Source: Chloroflexota bacterium (GTDB lineage Bacteria; Chloroflexota; Anaerolineae; Anaerolineales; Villigracilaceae). From it: DNA of 64,000 nt. Location of the stretch: positions 1 to 64,000 of the forward strand of contig JAJYLQ010000019.1 of the NCBI GenBank assembly GCA_021787595.1, read 5' to 3'. A model generated the notes under the pieces. It saw only the letters and a program-made list of their open reading frames with translations, was not told the DNA's origin and did not search any database. The translations under genes were made by a program, and so were the position numbers. Shown piece after piece: positions 24,644 to 35,972 of the stretch; position 1 is the stretch's first letter; every line of letters starts with the position of its first letter.

Positions 24644-27600
24644 CTAATTTTCAGCCACCGGAACTGTAAAATGAAAAACAGTTCCTTTACGGAATTCACT
24701 CTCGAACCAAATGCGCCCGCCCTGCATCTCGACCAGGCTTTTGGTAATGTTCAATCCCAAACCGGTGCCGGGGGCTTCGCGCGCTTTTTGGTCTTCAGAG
24801 CGGAAGAACTTCTGGAAAATTTTCTGCTGGTCTTCCGGGTTGATGCCAATACCATTATCTTTGACCCACAAATGCACGACCCTGCCCGCGCCTTCGGGGT
24901 CCCAGCGATTGGCCGAGGCCTCCGCGCCGACGATCAGCGCGCCGCCTTCCTGTGTGTATTTGTTCGCATTGCTGACCAGGTTCGTCAACACCTGCCCAAG
25001 CCGCGTGCGGTCGCCCCACACTTTCGGCAATTGTGTGGGCAGCTCGGACTGGATGGTTTGCTTTTTATCCTCGATCTGGCGTTTCGCGGAGCGCACAACT
25101 TCATCCACAAGATCGTTCACTTCGACCGGTTTGAAATCGAGGCGCAGGCGGCCTGCTTCGATCTTGGAATTATCGTTCAAATCCGAGACCAGCGTGGACA
25201 TGCGCTCGACATTGGAACGGATCGTGTTCAAAAAATTGGTCTGCATGGCATTGGTCGGGCCGACTGCGCCCGCCGCCAGCAATTCCGTATAACCCTTGAT
25301 CGAGGTCATCGGATTCTTGAGCTCATGCGCCACGAACGAAACGAATTCGCTTTTGGCAAGGTTGGCGCGCTGGACTTCGCCGTATAACTGTGCGTTGGAA
25401 ATCGCGATGGCTGCATGGTCGCTCAAACGATTGAGGAACGCGATGTCCTGCTGCGTGTCGCTCACGCTCTCCAGCATCAGCAGACCGATGACGGAGGCTT
25501 CGCGCCGGATCGGGATCACGATCTGTGTATGCGCCGAGGGCAGCAGGCCCCCGCCCGCGTTCGCCTCCAACACGACCCGCTGCGGGAGTCCGCTTTCGAC
25601 GGCAATTTTCAACGCTGGAAGGTCGAGCGACATGGCGTGTTCTGTGTAATTCCCGACGTATTCTTCATACCCCTGCTGCGCGACCACGCGCAATTTGCCT
25701 TCCTCCAACATGCCGATCAGCCCGGCTTCCGCATTGGACTGGCGCATGGCCCATTCCAGCGTGATGCGCATGGCGCGGTCCATTTCGAGGCTGGCGTTCA
25801 ACTCGCGGTCAATGCGCTGCATGACCGAAAGCTCTTCGACGCGCGCCGCCAGTTCCTGATCGGTCAGTGTGTAGAGACGCGCGTTTTCCATGGCGACGGC
25901 GGCCTGACCCGCGAAAGCCGTCAGCAGCGTTTGATCTTCCTCGACAAACGGCAATCCATCGCGGCGATTGATGACTTCGATCACACCGATAACATTGTCC
26001 TTGACCAGAAGCGGCACCGCCATCAACGCGTGGGTGATGAATCCAGTTTGCGTGTCCGTGTTCGCGTTCCAACCTGCGGAACGCTTGACGTCGTTCTCGA
26101 TGACGGGGCCGCGCGTATTCACCGCGCGCCCCACGATGCCGCTTCCGGGCGGCAGGCGCTGGCCGAGCAGATCCTTCGCCACCGGGCCAACCGTCACACG
26201 GAAGATGAGTTCGCCGGTTTGTTCATCCACCAAGAAGAAACTGCCCGCTTCGCAGTTCAAAATGCCGACCGCGCTCTCGAGGATGTTTTGAAGCAGCGGC
26301 TCCAATTCCAGCGTGGAGGTAAGCTGGCGGGTCACTTCGTTCAACGTGCCAAGCTGGCGGGCGCGCTGCTGCGTCTCCTGAAGCAGGCGCGACTTGACGA
26401 TGGCGCCTGCTGTCTGATCGGCAATGGATTGCAATAATTCAAGCTGCCCGCGCGTGTAGATCGTCGCGGGGTCGCGGCTTCCCACGCTCAACGCGCCGAT
26501 GGATTCTGCGCCAGCATTAAGCGGCACCCCCATCCACGCAAAGACGCCCTCGGTTTCGGGTGACACGCCGCGCGCCTGGCATTCCCGCAGATAATCCTGC
26601 GTGATGATCGGGCGGCCCCTGCGAATGATCTCCGGCGCAATTCCCGTGTTGGATGGGAATGGCACATTTTCGCGGGCGGCGATTCGATCCTTGTTCTCCA
26701 CGGCAAAACCATAATAGAAATAATCATTATCCTTGTTGTGGAGCGTGATGTGAAAGTGCGAGGTGGGGATGATCTGCGTGGTTTGTGCATAGATAAGTTC
26801 GAGCACGTCATCAAAGGACAAGGTCACGTTCACGCCCTGCGAGACGCGCATCAGCGCATTCGTTTCCTGGGCGCGGCGTTCCAGGTTGGCAACCGTCTGC
26901 AGGCGTTGAATGGCGACGGAGGCCTGATCCGCCAGGTTATCGAGGTAGATCAAATCGCGAGGTGTGTATGGCTGACCCGACAGACGCGGGCCAAGCGCCA
27001 GCCAGCCGACCGGCCGCTCGCGGCCCGGAAGAACAACAAAGAGGCGTGCGCCAAGCAGGCCAAGCCGCGCCTGTTCCAATTTGAGGCTGGAGGGCAGGGA
27101 TGCTCCATCGAGATATAACGGCAAACGCTCCTTCGCGAAATATTGTGCCAGGGGGCTGCTGGTCGAGAAGCGAATATCGGTGCTGGCGCGGTTATCCTCA
27201 GCGGCCAATGAAACATACTGGTCATTGACCGCATCGTACGTGAAAATGTGAACACGGTCAGGCGTCAGCGAGGTGATGATCTGTTCGCGCAGAACCCGGC
27301 TGATCGTCGCGAGATCGACCGCGCCGGTCAATTCGTGTGTAAAGCGTTGGACACTTTCATTGTACGCGCGCTGGCCGCGAAAGAAGGCCGAGTCCACGTA
27401 ACTTTGCAAACGCACACGGATCGGGTCGAGCAGAATCGCCACAATGAAAACCAATGCGCCGATCCAATACGGGCTGCTGGATGGCATGGCTGACTGGAAA
27501 ACAATGCTCAATCCCGTGACCAGAAGCCCATACCCAATGACGATGAACACGGCAAGCAAAAGATAAACCGCTCCCTGCCGCACCCATTCGTCGGTACGCA

Positions 27601-28723
27601 GGAAGCGGAACCGCAAAATTGTGTACCCAAGGGTCAGTGGAAAGAAAACAACGGGCACAAACAAATAAGGCGAAAAGTCAAATAGATTGAGCGACGCAGT
27701 CAGGAGCCAGAGCGTCAGCGGCCCAAACGCTGCCAACGCGCCGATCAGAATCATGCGCGCCTGGGTCTTGACGACCGGCGATTGCGATGTGAAACCATGG
27801 TAAATGTTAGCCAGCAAATAGACAACGCTGGAAAGACTCACGAAGGCATAAATCCAGCGCCAGGCTTCGATGTAGGCCGTGGGACGGGCAAAGTTATAAA
27901 GCGTCGTGAAAGCATAACCGGCCAGCGCGAGCGCAGCGATGTACCCGATCCAGCGCAGGTAGGGCCGCCCCACCACGAACCTGTTTTCCTGCGGGAAAGA
28001 TAATGCCAGGTCAATCAGTGCGCCGCCCGCCATTGCAACCCCCAGCGTCCACACATACGTCAGTTGATGGGTGGTGAACAAGTCGAAGAGCGAACCGCTG
28101 GCGATGCTGAAGGAGGATGCAAAAATTGCAAAGGCGCGTCCGGCGGATTCGGTGCGTCGCATCCCAAAGATCCACAAACCGATGGCGAGGAAGAGAAAAC
28201 TAATGATGGCCGGCAGGATAAAATACGCCGCTTCATCCTCGGACGGGAAAACGTTCAGCGTCACCTGCAAGGTTTTTTCCGCGCCGGAAGCGGTCCGGAT
28301 CGTCACCGGGATCGTCTCGCCGGGAGCAAAACCTTCGGTGGTTGGGATCGTCCCCTGAACCCTGCCGCTTAAAACATTTTGAACATCCGATGTGCTGTGG
28401 ACCTGAACGCCGTTGACCGCCAATAGCTGATCGCCAAGCCGGATGCCTTGCTCGTATAAATTCCAGGCGGCCCGGCTGCCAGTTGGCGTTGCCCCGTTAA
28501 AAATCAACGTGTGCTCGTAGAACGCTCCGAGAAACGGGGACTTTAGCCACGCATTCGCGAAGAACAACGCAGCAATAAACGCTGCAAGCGCAATGAATTG
28601 ATAGATAAAGGCAGCGATTTGGAGGGCCTGGTCAAGAAAAGCATTGGAGCGTTCAGGATGCAGCATCTCGACCCAGGGGGCGCGTGCGGGAGTAGCAGAT
28701 TTAACGGCCATCGTAAAGGTCAA
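24644..28723 (-). CDS. giant membrane histidine kinase (PDZ-7TM-GAF repeats-HisKA-HATPase)
   Basis: A 1359-residue sensor kinase. One membrane helix (about 35-60) is followed by a PDZ-like loop outside (about 75-155: IRLGDQLLAVNGVQV), about nine more helices (165-440), then at least three GAF-type domains separated by helical linkers (about 460-1110). HisKA has the phosphoacceptor His1133 in FVAHELKNP, and the C-terminal ATPase has N box NLVSNANKY, G1 DNGIGI and G2 GTGLGLNI. There is no receiver domain, and no response-regulator gene sits nearby, so the partner must be elsewhere. The PDZ-plus-membrane front resembles protease or photoreceptor-like input modules; the ligand is unknown. Confidence 0.9.
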   Translation of the reverse strand: MTFTMAVKSATPARAPWVEMLHPERSNAFLDQALQIAAFIYQFIALAAFIAALFFANAWLKSPFLGAFYEHTLIFNGATPTGSRAAWNLYEQGIRLGDQLLAVNGVQVHSTSDVQNVLSGRVQGTIPTTEGFAPGETIPVTIRTASGAEKTLQVTLNVFPSEDEAAYFILPAIISFLFLAIGLWIFGMRRTESAGRAFAIFASSFSIASGSLFDLFTTHQLTYVWTLGVAMAGGALIDLALSFPQENRFVVGRPYLRWIGYIAALALAGYAFTTLYNFARPTAYIEAWRWIYAFVSLSSVVYLLANIYHGFTSQSPVVKTQARMILIGALAAFGPLTLWLLTASLNLFDFSPYLFVPVVFFPLTLGYTILRFRFLRTDEWVRQGAVYLLLAVFIVIGYGLLVTGLSIVFQSAMPSSSPYWIGALVFIVAILLDPIRVRLQSYVDSAFFRGQRAYNESVQRFTHELTGAVDLATISRVLREQIITSLTPDRVHIFTYDAVNDQYVSLAAEDNRASTDIRFSTSSPLAQYFAKERLPLYLDGASLPSSLKLEQARLGLLGARLFVVLPGRERPVGWLALGPRLSGQPYTPRDLIYLDNLADQASVAIQRLQTVANLERRAQETNALMRVSQGVNVTLSFDDVLELIYAQTTQIIPTSHFHITLHNKDNDYFYYGFAVENKDRIAARENVPFPSNTGIAPEIIRRGRPIITQDYLRECQARGVSPETEGVFAWMGVPLNAGAESIGALSVGSRDPATIYTRGQLELLQSIADQTAGAIVKSRLLQETQQRARQLGTLNEVTRQLTSTLELEPLLQNILESAVGILNCEAGSFFLVDEQTGELIFRVTVGPVAKDLLGQRLPPGSGIVGRAVNTRGPVIENDVKRSAGWNANTDTQTGFITHALMAVPLLVKDNVIGVIEVINRRDGLPFVEEDQTLLTAFAGQAAVAMENARLYTLTDQELAARVEELSVMQRIDRELNASLEMDRAMRITLEWAMRQSNAEAGLIGMLEEGKLRVVAQQGYEEYVGNYTEHAMSLDLPALKIAVESGLPQRVVLEANAGGGLLPSAHTQIVIPIRREASVIGLLMLESVSDTQQDIAFLNRLSDHAAIAISNAQLYGEVQRANLAKSEFVSFVAHELKNPMTSIKGYTELLAAGAVGPTNAMQTNFLNTIRSNVERMSTLVSDLNDNSKIEAGRLRLDFKPVEVNDLVDEVVRSAKRQIEDKKQTIQSELPTQLPKVWGDRTRLGQVLTNLVSNANKYTQEGGALIVGAEASANRWDPEGAGRVVHLWVKDNGIGINPEDQQKIFQKFFRSEDQKAREAPGTGLGLNITKSLVEMQGGRIWFESEFRKGTVFHFTVPVAEN

Positions 28724-28787
28724 AAAATTGTACTCATATTATATGGGATTTATATGGTACTTTCATAACAAAGCCGTTAAGCGCAAA

Positions 28788-28815
28788 ATGCCCGCCACTT
28801 GAAAGTGGCGGGCAT
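28788..28815 (-). terminator. terminator of gyrB
   Basis: ATGCCCGCCACTT (28788-28800) pairs perfectly with AAGTGGCGGGCAT (28803-28815). On the minus strand it ends in CATTTTG. It lies 10 bases after the gyrB stop, between gyrB and the kinase gene. Confidence 0.85.
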
Positions 28816-28825
28816 CCCTTCTCTG

Positions 28826-30793
<1,968 letters not shown>

Positions 30794-31786
30794 CTATGCC
30801 TGTTGCGTTGGAACGCGTGCTTTCAGACGATCAAGTACTGTCTGAAGCCAGGCGTTCATATCGCGGTAATAGGCAAAGGAAGATGCCAGTAACGCCGTTG
30901 TAATGAACGCGTGCCCGAGGATCCCCACCAGTGACAGCCATGAATCATCCGCCGGGACCGACCACAGGAAATTCAGTCCAACACCGATCATGACCACCGT
31001 CAATACGAAGAGGCTGCTGGTGGGCAGCGTAAAGCGCGTCATCTGGAAGCTGCTCAAGATGGACGCCAAAGCATTCTGTTTTTTGACAAACATCCCGTGC
31101 GGAGAAAAAAAGACCGGCACGATCAGCCACATGGATAAAAAGCCAAGGACCAGCAGGATAACATCGCCGAGGATCGTATTGATCGCAAAGAAAAGGTAAA
31201 GCACCAACAGCAGCGGCAGGCCGAAAATCCAGGCCAGAAGCGACCAGATCAAAGAGAAAAGAAAAGTTTGCAGGATGACGCGTCCTGGAGGAGGCAGCAA
31301 TTCCGGCGTCACCAGCGCGGCGACCCATCGGAAATAGAGACTGCCTAAAAGCCACCCGATAAGTGTCAGCAAAAATCCCAATTCGACCAAATGGTCGAGC
31401 GAATCAATTTGGATGACAGCCGGCCCGCCGAGCGGAGACAAAGCTGGCATTTTGGCGCTCATCAGGCTGAAGACGCCAATCGGGAACGTCCGCAGAATTC
31501 CCAGCAAATTGAATTGCTGGAAGAATTGATTATATAAACTGACCGCGTTGCTGATGTCCCCCTGGCTGATGCCGCCGCTGGCCGCCATGCTGCTGAATTC
31601 CTTCAGCACGGGCTGGGCGACTTGATCCATGCTCAAGTGCGGACCAAGCCACAGCAGCAAATCAATTGCCAGAGGCAGTAAAATGGCCGTGATGTGAGTT
31701 GCAATAATGTCGAAGCCGCTTTTGAGTGAGCCGATAATGCCGGGCGGCGGGGGTAAAACTTCGGTTTCTGTCTTGAGTTGTTGCAT
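30794..31786 (-). CDS. polytopic membrane protein of unknown function
   Basis: A 330-residue protein with about six hydrophobic segments (near 30-48, 100-125, 135-160, 175-225, 250-275, 280-305). A cytoplasmic Pro-rich N-terminus (VLPPPPG) precedes the first. No catalytic motif is visible. It is co-directional with gyrB and 45 bases ahead of it, which suggests co-transcription but says nothing about function. Confidence 0.75.
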   Translation of the reverse strand: MQQLKTETEVLPPPPGIIGSLKSGFDIIATHITAILLPLAIDLLLWLGPHLSMDQVAQPVLKEFSSMAASGGISQGDISNAVSLYNQFFQQFNLLGILRTFPIGVFSLMSAKMPALSPLGGPAVIQIDSLDHLVELGFLLTLIGWLLGSLYFRWVAALVTPELLPPPGRVILQTFLFSLIWSLLAWIFGLPLLLVLYLFFAINTILGDVILLVLGFLSMWLIVPVFFSPHGMFVKKQNALASILSSFQMTRFTLPTSSLFVLTVVMIGVGLNFLWSVPADDSWLSLVGILGHAFITTALLASSFAYYRDMNAWLQTVLDRLKARVPTQQA

Positions 31787-32376
31787 AGCCGTTTGATTCT
31801 ACCATACCGCCCATTGCTTCCGCAAATATGTTCTATTTTGTGCGGTTGAATGGAGCTTCACGAAAGCCAGATGAACAATGGATTTCCTGCAAAAGCCAAT
31901 CGTAGGCCAGGACTCATGTAAGAACAACTTCCCGATTCTGGATTTCTTCTCGTCCACGCTCGTCGGACTAAAGTCCTGCCTCAGTTCATGAAAGTGGCGC
32001 CGAGGCGCCACTCGTTATGCCAGCCCGAAGGCGTCGCCGTGGCGACAGCTTCCACGAACTGCCTGCGCCAGTGCCGCAGGCACAGGTGAGCAAGTGGCTT
32101 TAGCCCGCTCATTCAGCGCGAAAAACGGAAGTTGTTTTTACACGGCTCCCCAGGCTGCAAGCCTGACCCCCTTCTTGGATTTTAATGAAGGGCGGGTTGA
32201 AAACCCGCCCTGCGAATCCTTGTGCAAGAGATCAAATTCAGTAAGATCGAACGTTTCGCCAGCGCCGCCCGCTTCCGGCGTTTAGAGTACGATTACGAGC
32301 GCCTGCCTGGGGCTCTGGCCGGCCTGATTTACCTGGCTTTTGCCCTTTTGATGCCAAGAACCTCATCATTGCTGCT
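31787..32376. other. gene-free stretch with clustered hairpins
   Basis: No convincing gene: two short open frames overlap the hairpins and have no ribosome binding site. 31965-32210 holds at least six separate perfect inverted repeats (see that entry). The rest is featureless. Confidence 0.6.
31965..32210. repeat. array of six unlike palindromes
   Basis: Perfect small palindromes follow each other: GGACT/AGTCC (31965-31976), AGTGGCGCC/GGCGCCACT (31993-32012), GTCGCC/GGCGAC (32033-32046), GCCTGCG/CGCAGGC (32061-32081), AGGCT/AGCCT (32152-32164) and GGGCGGGTT/AACCCGCCC (32190-32210). None has a T tract. This looks like a composite interspersed repeat with strong RNA or DNA folding. Confidence 0.75.
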
Positions 32377-33390
32377 TTACATTTGGACGATGCCAGCTCG
32401 CATCACATATTGATTGACCGCGCCGAAGCGGTATTTGTATTCCTCGTCGCCGCGCATGAAATCGAACTCAGTGCGGCCGTGTTCGCAGGCCCATTGCAGT
32501 TGATGGCCGAGCAAGACCCAGCCGGGAGATAATTCCATGAAGTCGCGGCTGACGCCGGAGTTGTAGCCCCATAATTTGTTTTTGTAATCGAAGTTGAGGC
32601 AGGCCGCGGCTTTGGTTCCATCCACGGTCAGGAAGGCTAGCCAAAGGTAGCCGTTTTGGAACGCGGAATGAATCACAGATGTCATGTGCTCGCGCATGGA
32701 CGAGGTGAGAAATCCCGCCTTGCTCGAGTCGTGTGACATCAGTTCAAAGAATGCGTCAATTTCGGAATCGAGGCTCGTACCATCTTCGACGACATAAAAT
32801 TTCACCGGGATTTCGGATTCAGCGGCGCGGCGCATCTTGCGCCGGATCTCATGACGCTGTTTTTTTTCGATGCCTGCCAGATACGCCTCGAAGTCGCCGT
32901 TCAATGCAATGCGCGGCGTGGGACGATAGATTTCTTCGCGATAGATCCAGCCGCGTTTCCCGGATTCGACTTTCAGCGCCGTGAGCGTGGGGGATGAATC
33001 GGGAAGGTTGTACCAATCGAAGGGCAATCCGCTCAAGGCGGAGTCTGATGCGAGGAAGTCGAAGAGTCCCGAAAGAAAGCGCGGCAAGTCGTCCGCGCGC
33101 ACGACCAAATCCAGGTAATCCGAAATCTCGATGCTTCCGATCAAAAGCAGCGCGGGACGTCCGTCATGTTCGGCTTTGAAGAGCGGCGCGATGCCCATGA
33201 GTTTTCCATTTTCAGAAACGGAAACCAAAACCAGTTCGGCTTGTTTCCATTCGCCGCCGCCCAGCGTCTTCCACCATTGACTCAAATATTCGTAACGTTG
33301 AAAAGGCGTATCGCTGATGCTTTCTTCGACAAGCGCATTCCATTCAGGCGCGGAAATTTCCAAAAAATTTTTATGAAGGATGAATTCCAT
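32377..33390 (-). CDS. GNAT/FemAB-like acyltransferase (Acetyltransf_6 type)
   Basis: A 337-residue cytoplasmic enzyme of the double-GNAT CelD/BioF2-like group. Visible landmarks are LNGDFEAYLAGIEKKQRHEIRR, ELMSHDSSKAGFL, YLWLAFLTVDGTKAAACLNF and the C-terminal SPGWVLLGHQLQWACEHGRTEFDFMRGDEEYKYRFG. Relatives transfer acyl or aminoacyl groups in envelope polysaccharide or peptidoglycan building. No substrate can be read from the context. It is divergent from the PP2C-like gene. Confidence 0.85.
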   Translation of the reverse strand: MEFILHKNFLEISAPEWNALVEESISDTPFQRYEYLSQWWKTLGGGEWKQAELVLVSVSENGKLMGIAPLFKAEHDGRPALLLIGSIEISDYLDLVVRADDLPRFLSGLFDFLASDSALSGLPFDWYNLPDSSPTLTALKVESGKRGWIYREEIYRPTPRIALNGDFEAYLAGIEKKQRHEIRRKMRRAAESEIPVKFYVVEDGTSLDSEIDAFFELMSHDSSKAGFLTSSMREHMTSVIHSAFQNGYLWLAFLTVDGTKAAACLNFDYKNKLWGYNSGVSRDFMELSPGWVLLGHQLQWACEHGRTEFDFMRGDEEYKYRFGAVNQYVMRAGIVQM

Positions 33391-33523
33391 GTTTATCCAA
33401 TGAGGGCTGAATCGTTCTCACCGCAAAATCATATAGGGTATAAAAATTTAAAGAGAAAACTCTGTGTTCTCCGCGTCTCTGTGGTGAATTCTCTGCGGGG
33501 ATGTGCCGCCAGGATTTTACCAG

Positions 33524-33529
33524 TATAAT
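33524..33529 (+). promoter_or_regulatory. -10 element of PP2C-like gene
   Basis: TATAAT at 33524-33529 puts a transcription start near 33536. This falls inside the longest open frame, which decides for the ATG at 33557 as the real start. No good -35 is seen. A CTCTGTGTT/CTCCGCGTC/TCTGTGGTGAA repeat stretch lies just upstream (33460-33492). Confidence 0.55.
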
Positions 33530-33556
33530 GATACGGGATTGATTCACTTTCTTACC

Positions 33557-35953
33557 ATGCCGCTCGATTTGACTCTCGCCCCGCTTTATCGAATCAATGG
33601 AATGGATCAGGCTTCGCTGCCCGGATTGATGGCGGCCATGCCGCCTCGCAAGACGGCGCGCGGCCGTGAGCGTGACCGCCTGATCGTTTATCTTTTGCTG
33701 ACCGGCAATGCGGTTTTTTCGACGGGGGAATACGTTCAGCTTGCGAGCCGCGCGGCCGCAACTTTTTTCGAGACGCACGGGACATTGACTTCGGCGCTTC
33801 GGATCGCGGCGGAAGCGGTCAACAAATCGTTGCTCGAACGCAACATGTCCACCAGCGGGCGCGGCCAATATGCGAATGGCGCGCTTGCGCTGGCGGCTGC
33901 CCGCGAATCGCAAATCACTTTTCTTTTCAGCGGGCCAGTCCACGCCTTTGTGTTGAGCGCAGCCAGCGCGCAGGATATTTCCGATTCGCTGGCGGGCAAA
34001 GGCTTGGGCCTGAACGCGGCGCTCACATATCATTTTTCGCAGGCGGCACTTCAGGCAGGCGACCGCGTGATCTTTGCCAGCCATGTTCCGACTGGCTGGG
34101 ATTCAGCGCTGCGGGATACGAGCGCGGCTTCGCTCGATTCAACGCGCCGGCGCTTGATGACCATCACGAACGAAGATCTCAACGCGGCTTTGCTTTACGC
34201 GGCGGAAGGGACCGGCACACTGACGGTCTTGCGGCCAACGCCGGAGCCGGCTCCGGTCAAGCCGCAGCCTGCAGCGCCTCCAGTCGTGGACGCTTCGTCC
34301 CTTCGACAAGCCCTCGGCGGCGTTCAGGGCGGCGCCTCGCTCAGTGCTGGTTTGAGCCGGGCCGCCGCGCAAGAAGTTGAATCTACGCCCGAAACGGATT
34401 CACCCAACTCGATTCCCAACGCGCACATGGTTCAGCCATCCGCGTACGCAATTCCACCTGAACCAAAAGAAGAGACCCCGCCGCCAGAAGAACGAATTGC
34501 CCCCAGCTCGAATATTTTGGATTCGCTGCCGCGCGCAAAACCAATCGTTGAAACGACCTCCGCAGTCGAACAAAAGGTTGATGCGCTGCAAAAAGAATCG
34601 CCCGCGCCGGGCAGCCCATCCGAGCGGACGCGTCAGACGGCGAAAACGCTCGCAAACGGGATGCAGTCCTGGCGCCAGGGCCGCGCGCGAATGGATCAGG
34701 GCTTGAGAAATTTTTTGCCGCGCCTCCTGCCCGGGTCCGAGGATGCCGCGATGGCGCTGTCCAATTCGACAATGGCCTTCATCGCGATTCTGATTCCGCT
34801 GGTGGTCGTGACGATTGCCAGCGTGGTCTACTTCCGCTACGGGCGCAGCGTTCAATATGAAGAATATCTCGTGCAGGCGCGCGAGGCGCGGGCGCAGGTG
34901 CAGGGGATCAGCGATCCGGCAGCCCAGCGCGAGGCCTGGCAGCGCGAGCTTTTCTATCTCGATAAAGCCGAGTCATACAACCAGACCGCCGAGACACAAT
35001 CGCTCCGCCAGGAGGCGCAATCGAACCTCGATAAATTGCAGGGGATTGCGCGCCTGCAATTCCAGCCGGTTTTGGATTCGGGCGTCGGCGTTCAGATCAG
35101 CCGGCTGGCGGCCAACGAAAACGATTTGTATTTGCTGGACGCCCAGCACGGCAGCGTTCTGCACATTGCGTTGACCAGCGGCGGCTTTCAAAGAGACAGC
35201 TCGTTCAATTGCTCGCCCGGCTCGTACGGCGCATACAGCGTCGGCCCGCTGGTGGACATCCTTGCCCTGCCCATCAATAACTCGCTGAATGCCGCCCTGC
35301 TCGGCGTGGACGCCGCAGGGAATTTGCTTTATTGTTCGTCGGGAAATGTTCCGCAGGCCATCCCGCTTCCGCCGCCCGATACGAACTGGAAACGCGTTAC
35401 ATCCTTTACGATGGACAGCGGCAATCTCTACGTGTTGGATTCCCGGGCTCATGCCGTTTGGGTCTACGTTGGCAAAGACGGCGCGTTCGTGGATCGCCCA
35501 TATTTCTTTTTTGGCGGACAGATTCCATCGCTGGACGATGCGATTGACCTGGCTGTGAGCGGCGACGATCTTTATATTTTGCATTCGGATGGTCATCTCT
35601 CGACTTGCTCGTACAGCCGCATCCAAACCGTCCCGACGCGCTGCGTGGACCCGGCGCCGCTGGTGAATCCGTTCCCGGCTTACAAGGATGTGAATCTTTT
35701 TTCGCAGGCGCATTTCACGCAGATGATGTTCACGCCCGCGCCCGATTCGGCTTTGTTGCTGCTGGACTCGGATGGGCAGGGCGTGTTCCGTTTTGCGCCG
35801 CTCTCGCTGGAGTTGCAGAGCCAGCTTCGCCCGCAGACGGCTGCGAATAATCCGCTGCCGCCGGGACGCGTCGGCGCAATGACCGTCAGCCCGAATCACG
35901 TGTTGTATTTTGCAGTGCAAGACAAGGTATACTTCGCCGCAAATCTGCCATAA
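33557..35953 (+). CDS. PP2C-like domain transmembrane protein with extracellular propeller-like part
   Basis: 798 residues from the ATG at 33557 (MPLDLTL); the longer frame starts upstream of the predicted transcript. The N-terminal 215 residues resemble a PPM/PP2C phosphatase fold (GDRVIFASHVPTGW, DLNAALLYAA) but lack clear metal-binding Asp motifs, so it may be a pseudophosphatase. A Pro/Ser/Glu-rich linker follows to about 380, with one membrane helix (about 404-426) and an extracytoplasmic coiled region. About 300 residues of repeated beta strands with aromatic and Asp-rich turns (YLLDAQHGSVLHIAL, LYVLDSRAHAVWVYV) suggest a beta-propeller. Likely a transmembrane signalling protein. Confidence 0.75.
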   Translation: MPLDLTLAPLYRINGMDQASLPGLMAAMPPRKTARGRERDRLIVYLLLTGNAVFSTGEYVQLASRAAATFFETHGTLTSALRIAAEAVNKSLLERNMSTSGRGQYANGALALAAARESQITFLFSGPVHAFVLSAASAQDISDSLAGKGLGLNAALTYHFSQAALQAGDRVIFASHVPTGWDSALRDTSAASLDSTRRRLMTITNEDLNAALLYAAEGTGTLTVLRPTPEPAPVKPQPAAPPVVDASSLRQALGGVQGGASLSAGLSRAAAQEVESTPETDSPNSIPNAHMVQPSAYAIPPEPKEETPPPEERIAPSSNILDSLPRAKPIVETTSAVEQKVDALQKESPAPGSPSERTRQTAKTLANGMQSWRQGRARMDQGLRNFLPRLLPGSEDAAMALSNSTMAFIAILIPLVVVTIASVVYFRYGRSVQYEEYLVQAREARAQVQGISDPAAQREAWQRELFYLDKAESYNQTAETQSLRQEAQSNLDKLQGIARLQFQPVLDSGVGVQISRLAANENDLYLLDAQHGSVLHIALTSGGFQRDSSFNCSPGSYGAYSVGPLVDILALPINNSLNAALLGVDAAGNLLYCSSGNVPQAIPLPPPDTNWKRVTSFTMDSGNLYVLDSRAHAVWVYVGKDGAFVDRPYFFFGGQIPSLDDAIDLAVSGDDLYILHSDGHLSTCSYSRIQTVPTRCVDPAPLVNPFPAYKDVNLFSQAHFTQMMFTPAPDSALLLLDSDGQGVFRFAPLSLELQSQLRPQTAANNPLPPGRVGAMTVSPNHVLYFAVQDKVYFAANLP

Positions 35954-35972
35954 GACTCAAGGAGGAGCGTCC

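Noticed and set aside
31799-32285. Short open frames in the hairpin cluster
   Set aside because: They run through palindromes, lack ribosome binding sites and match nothing.
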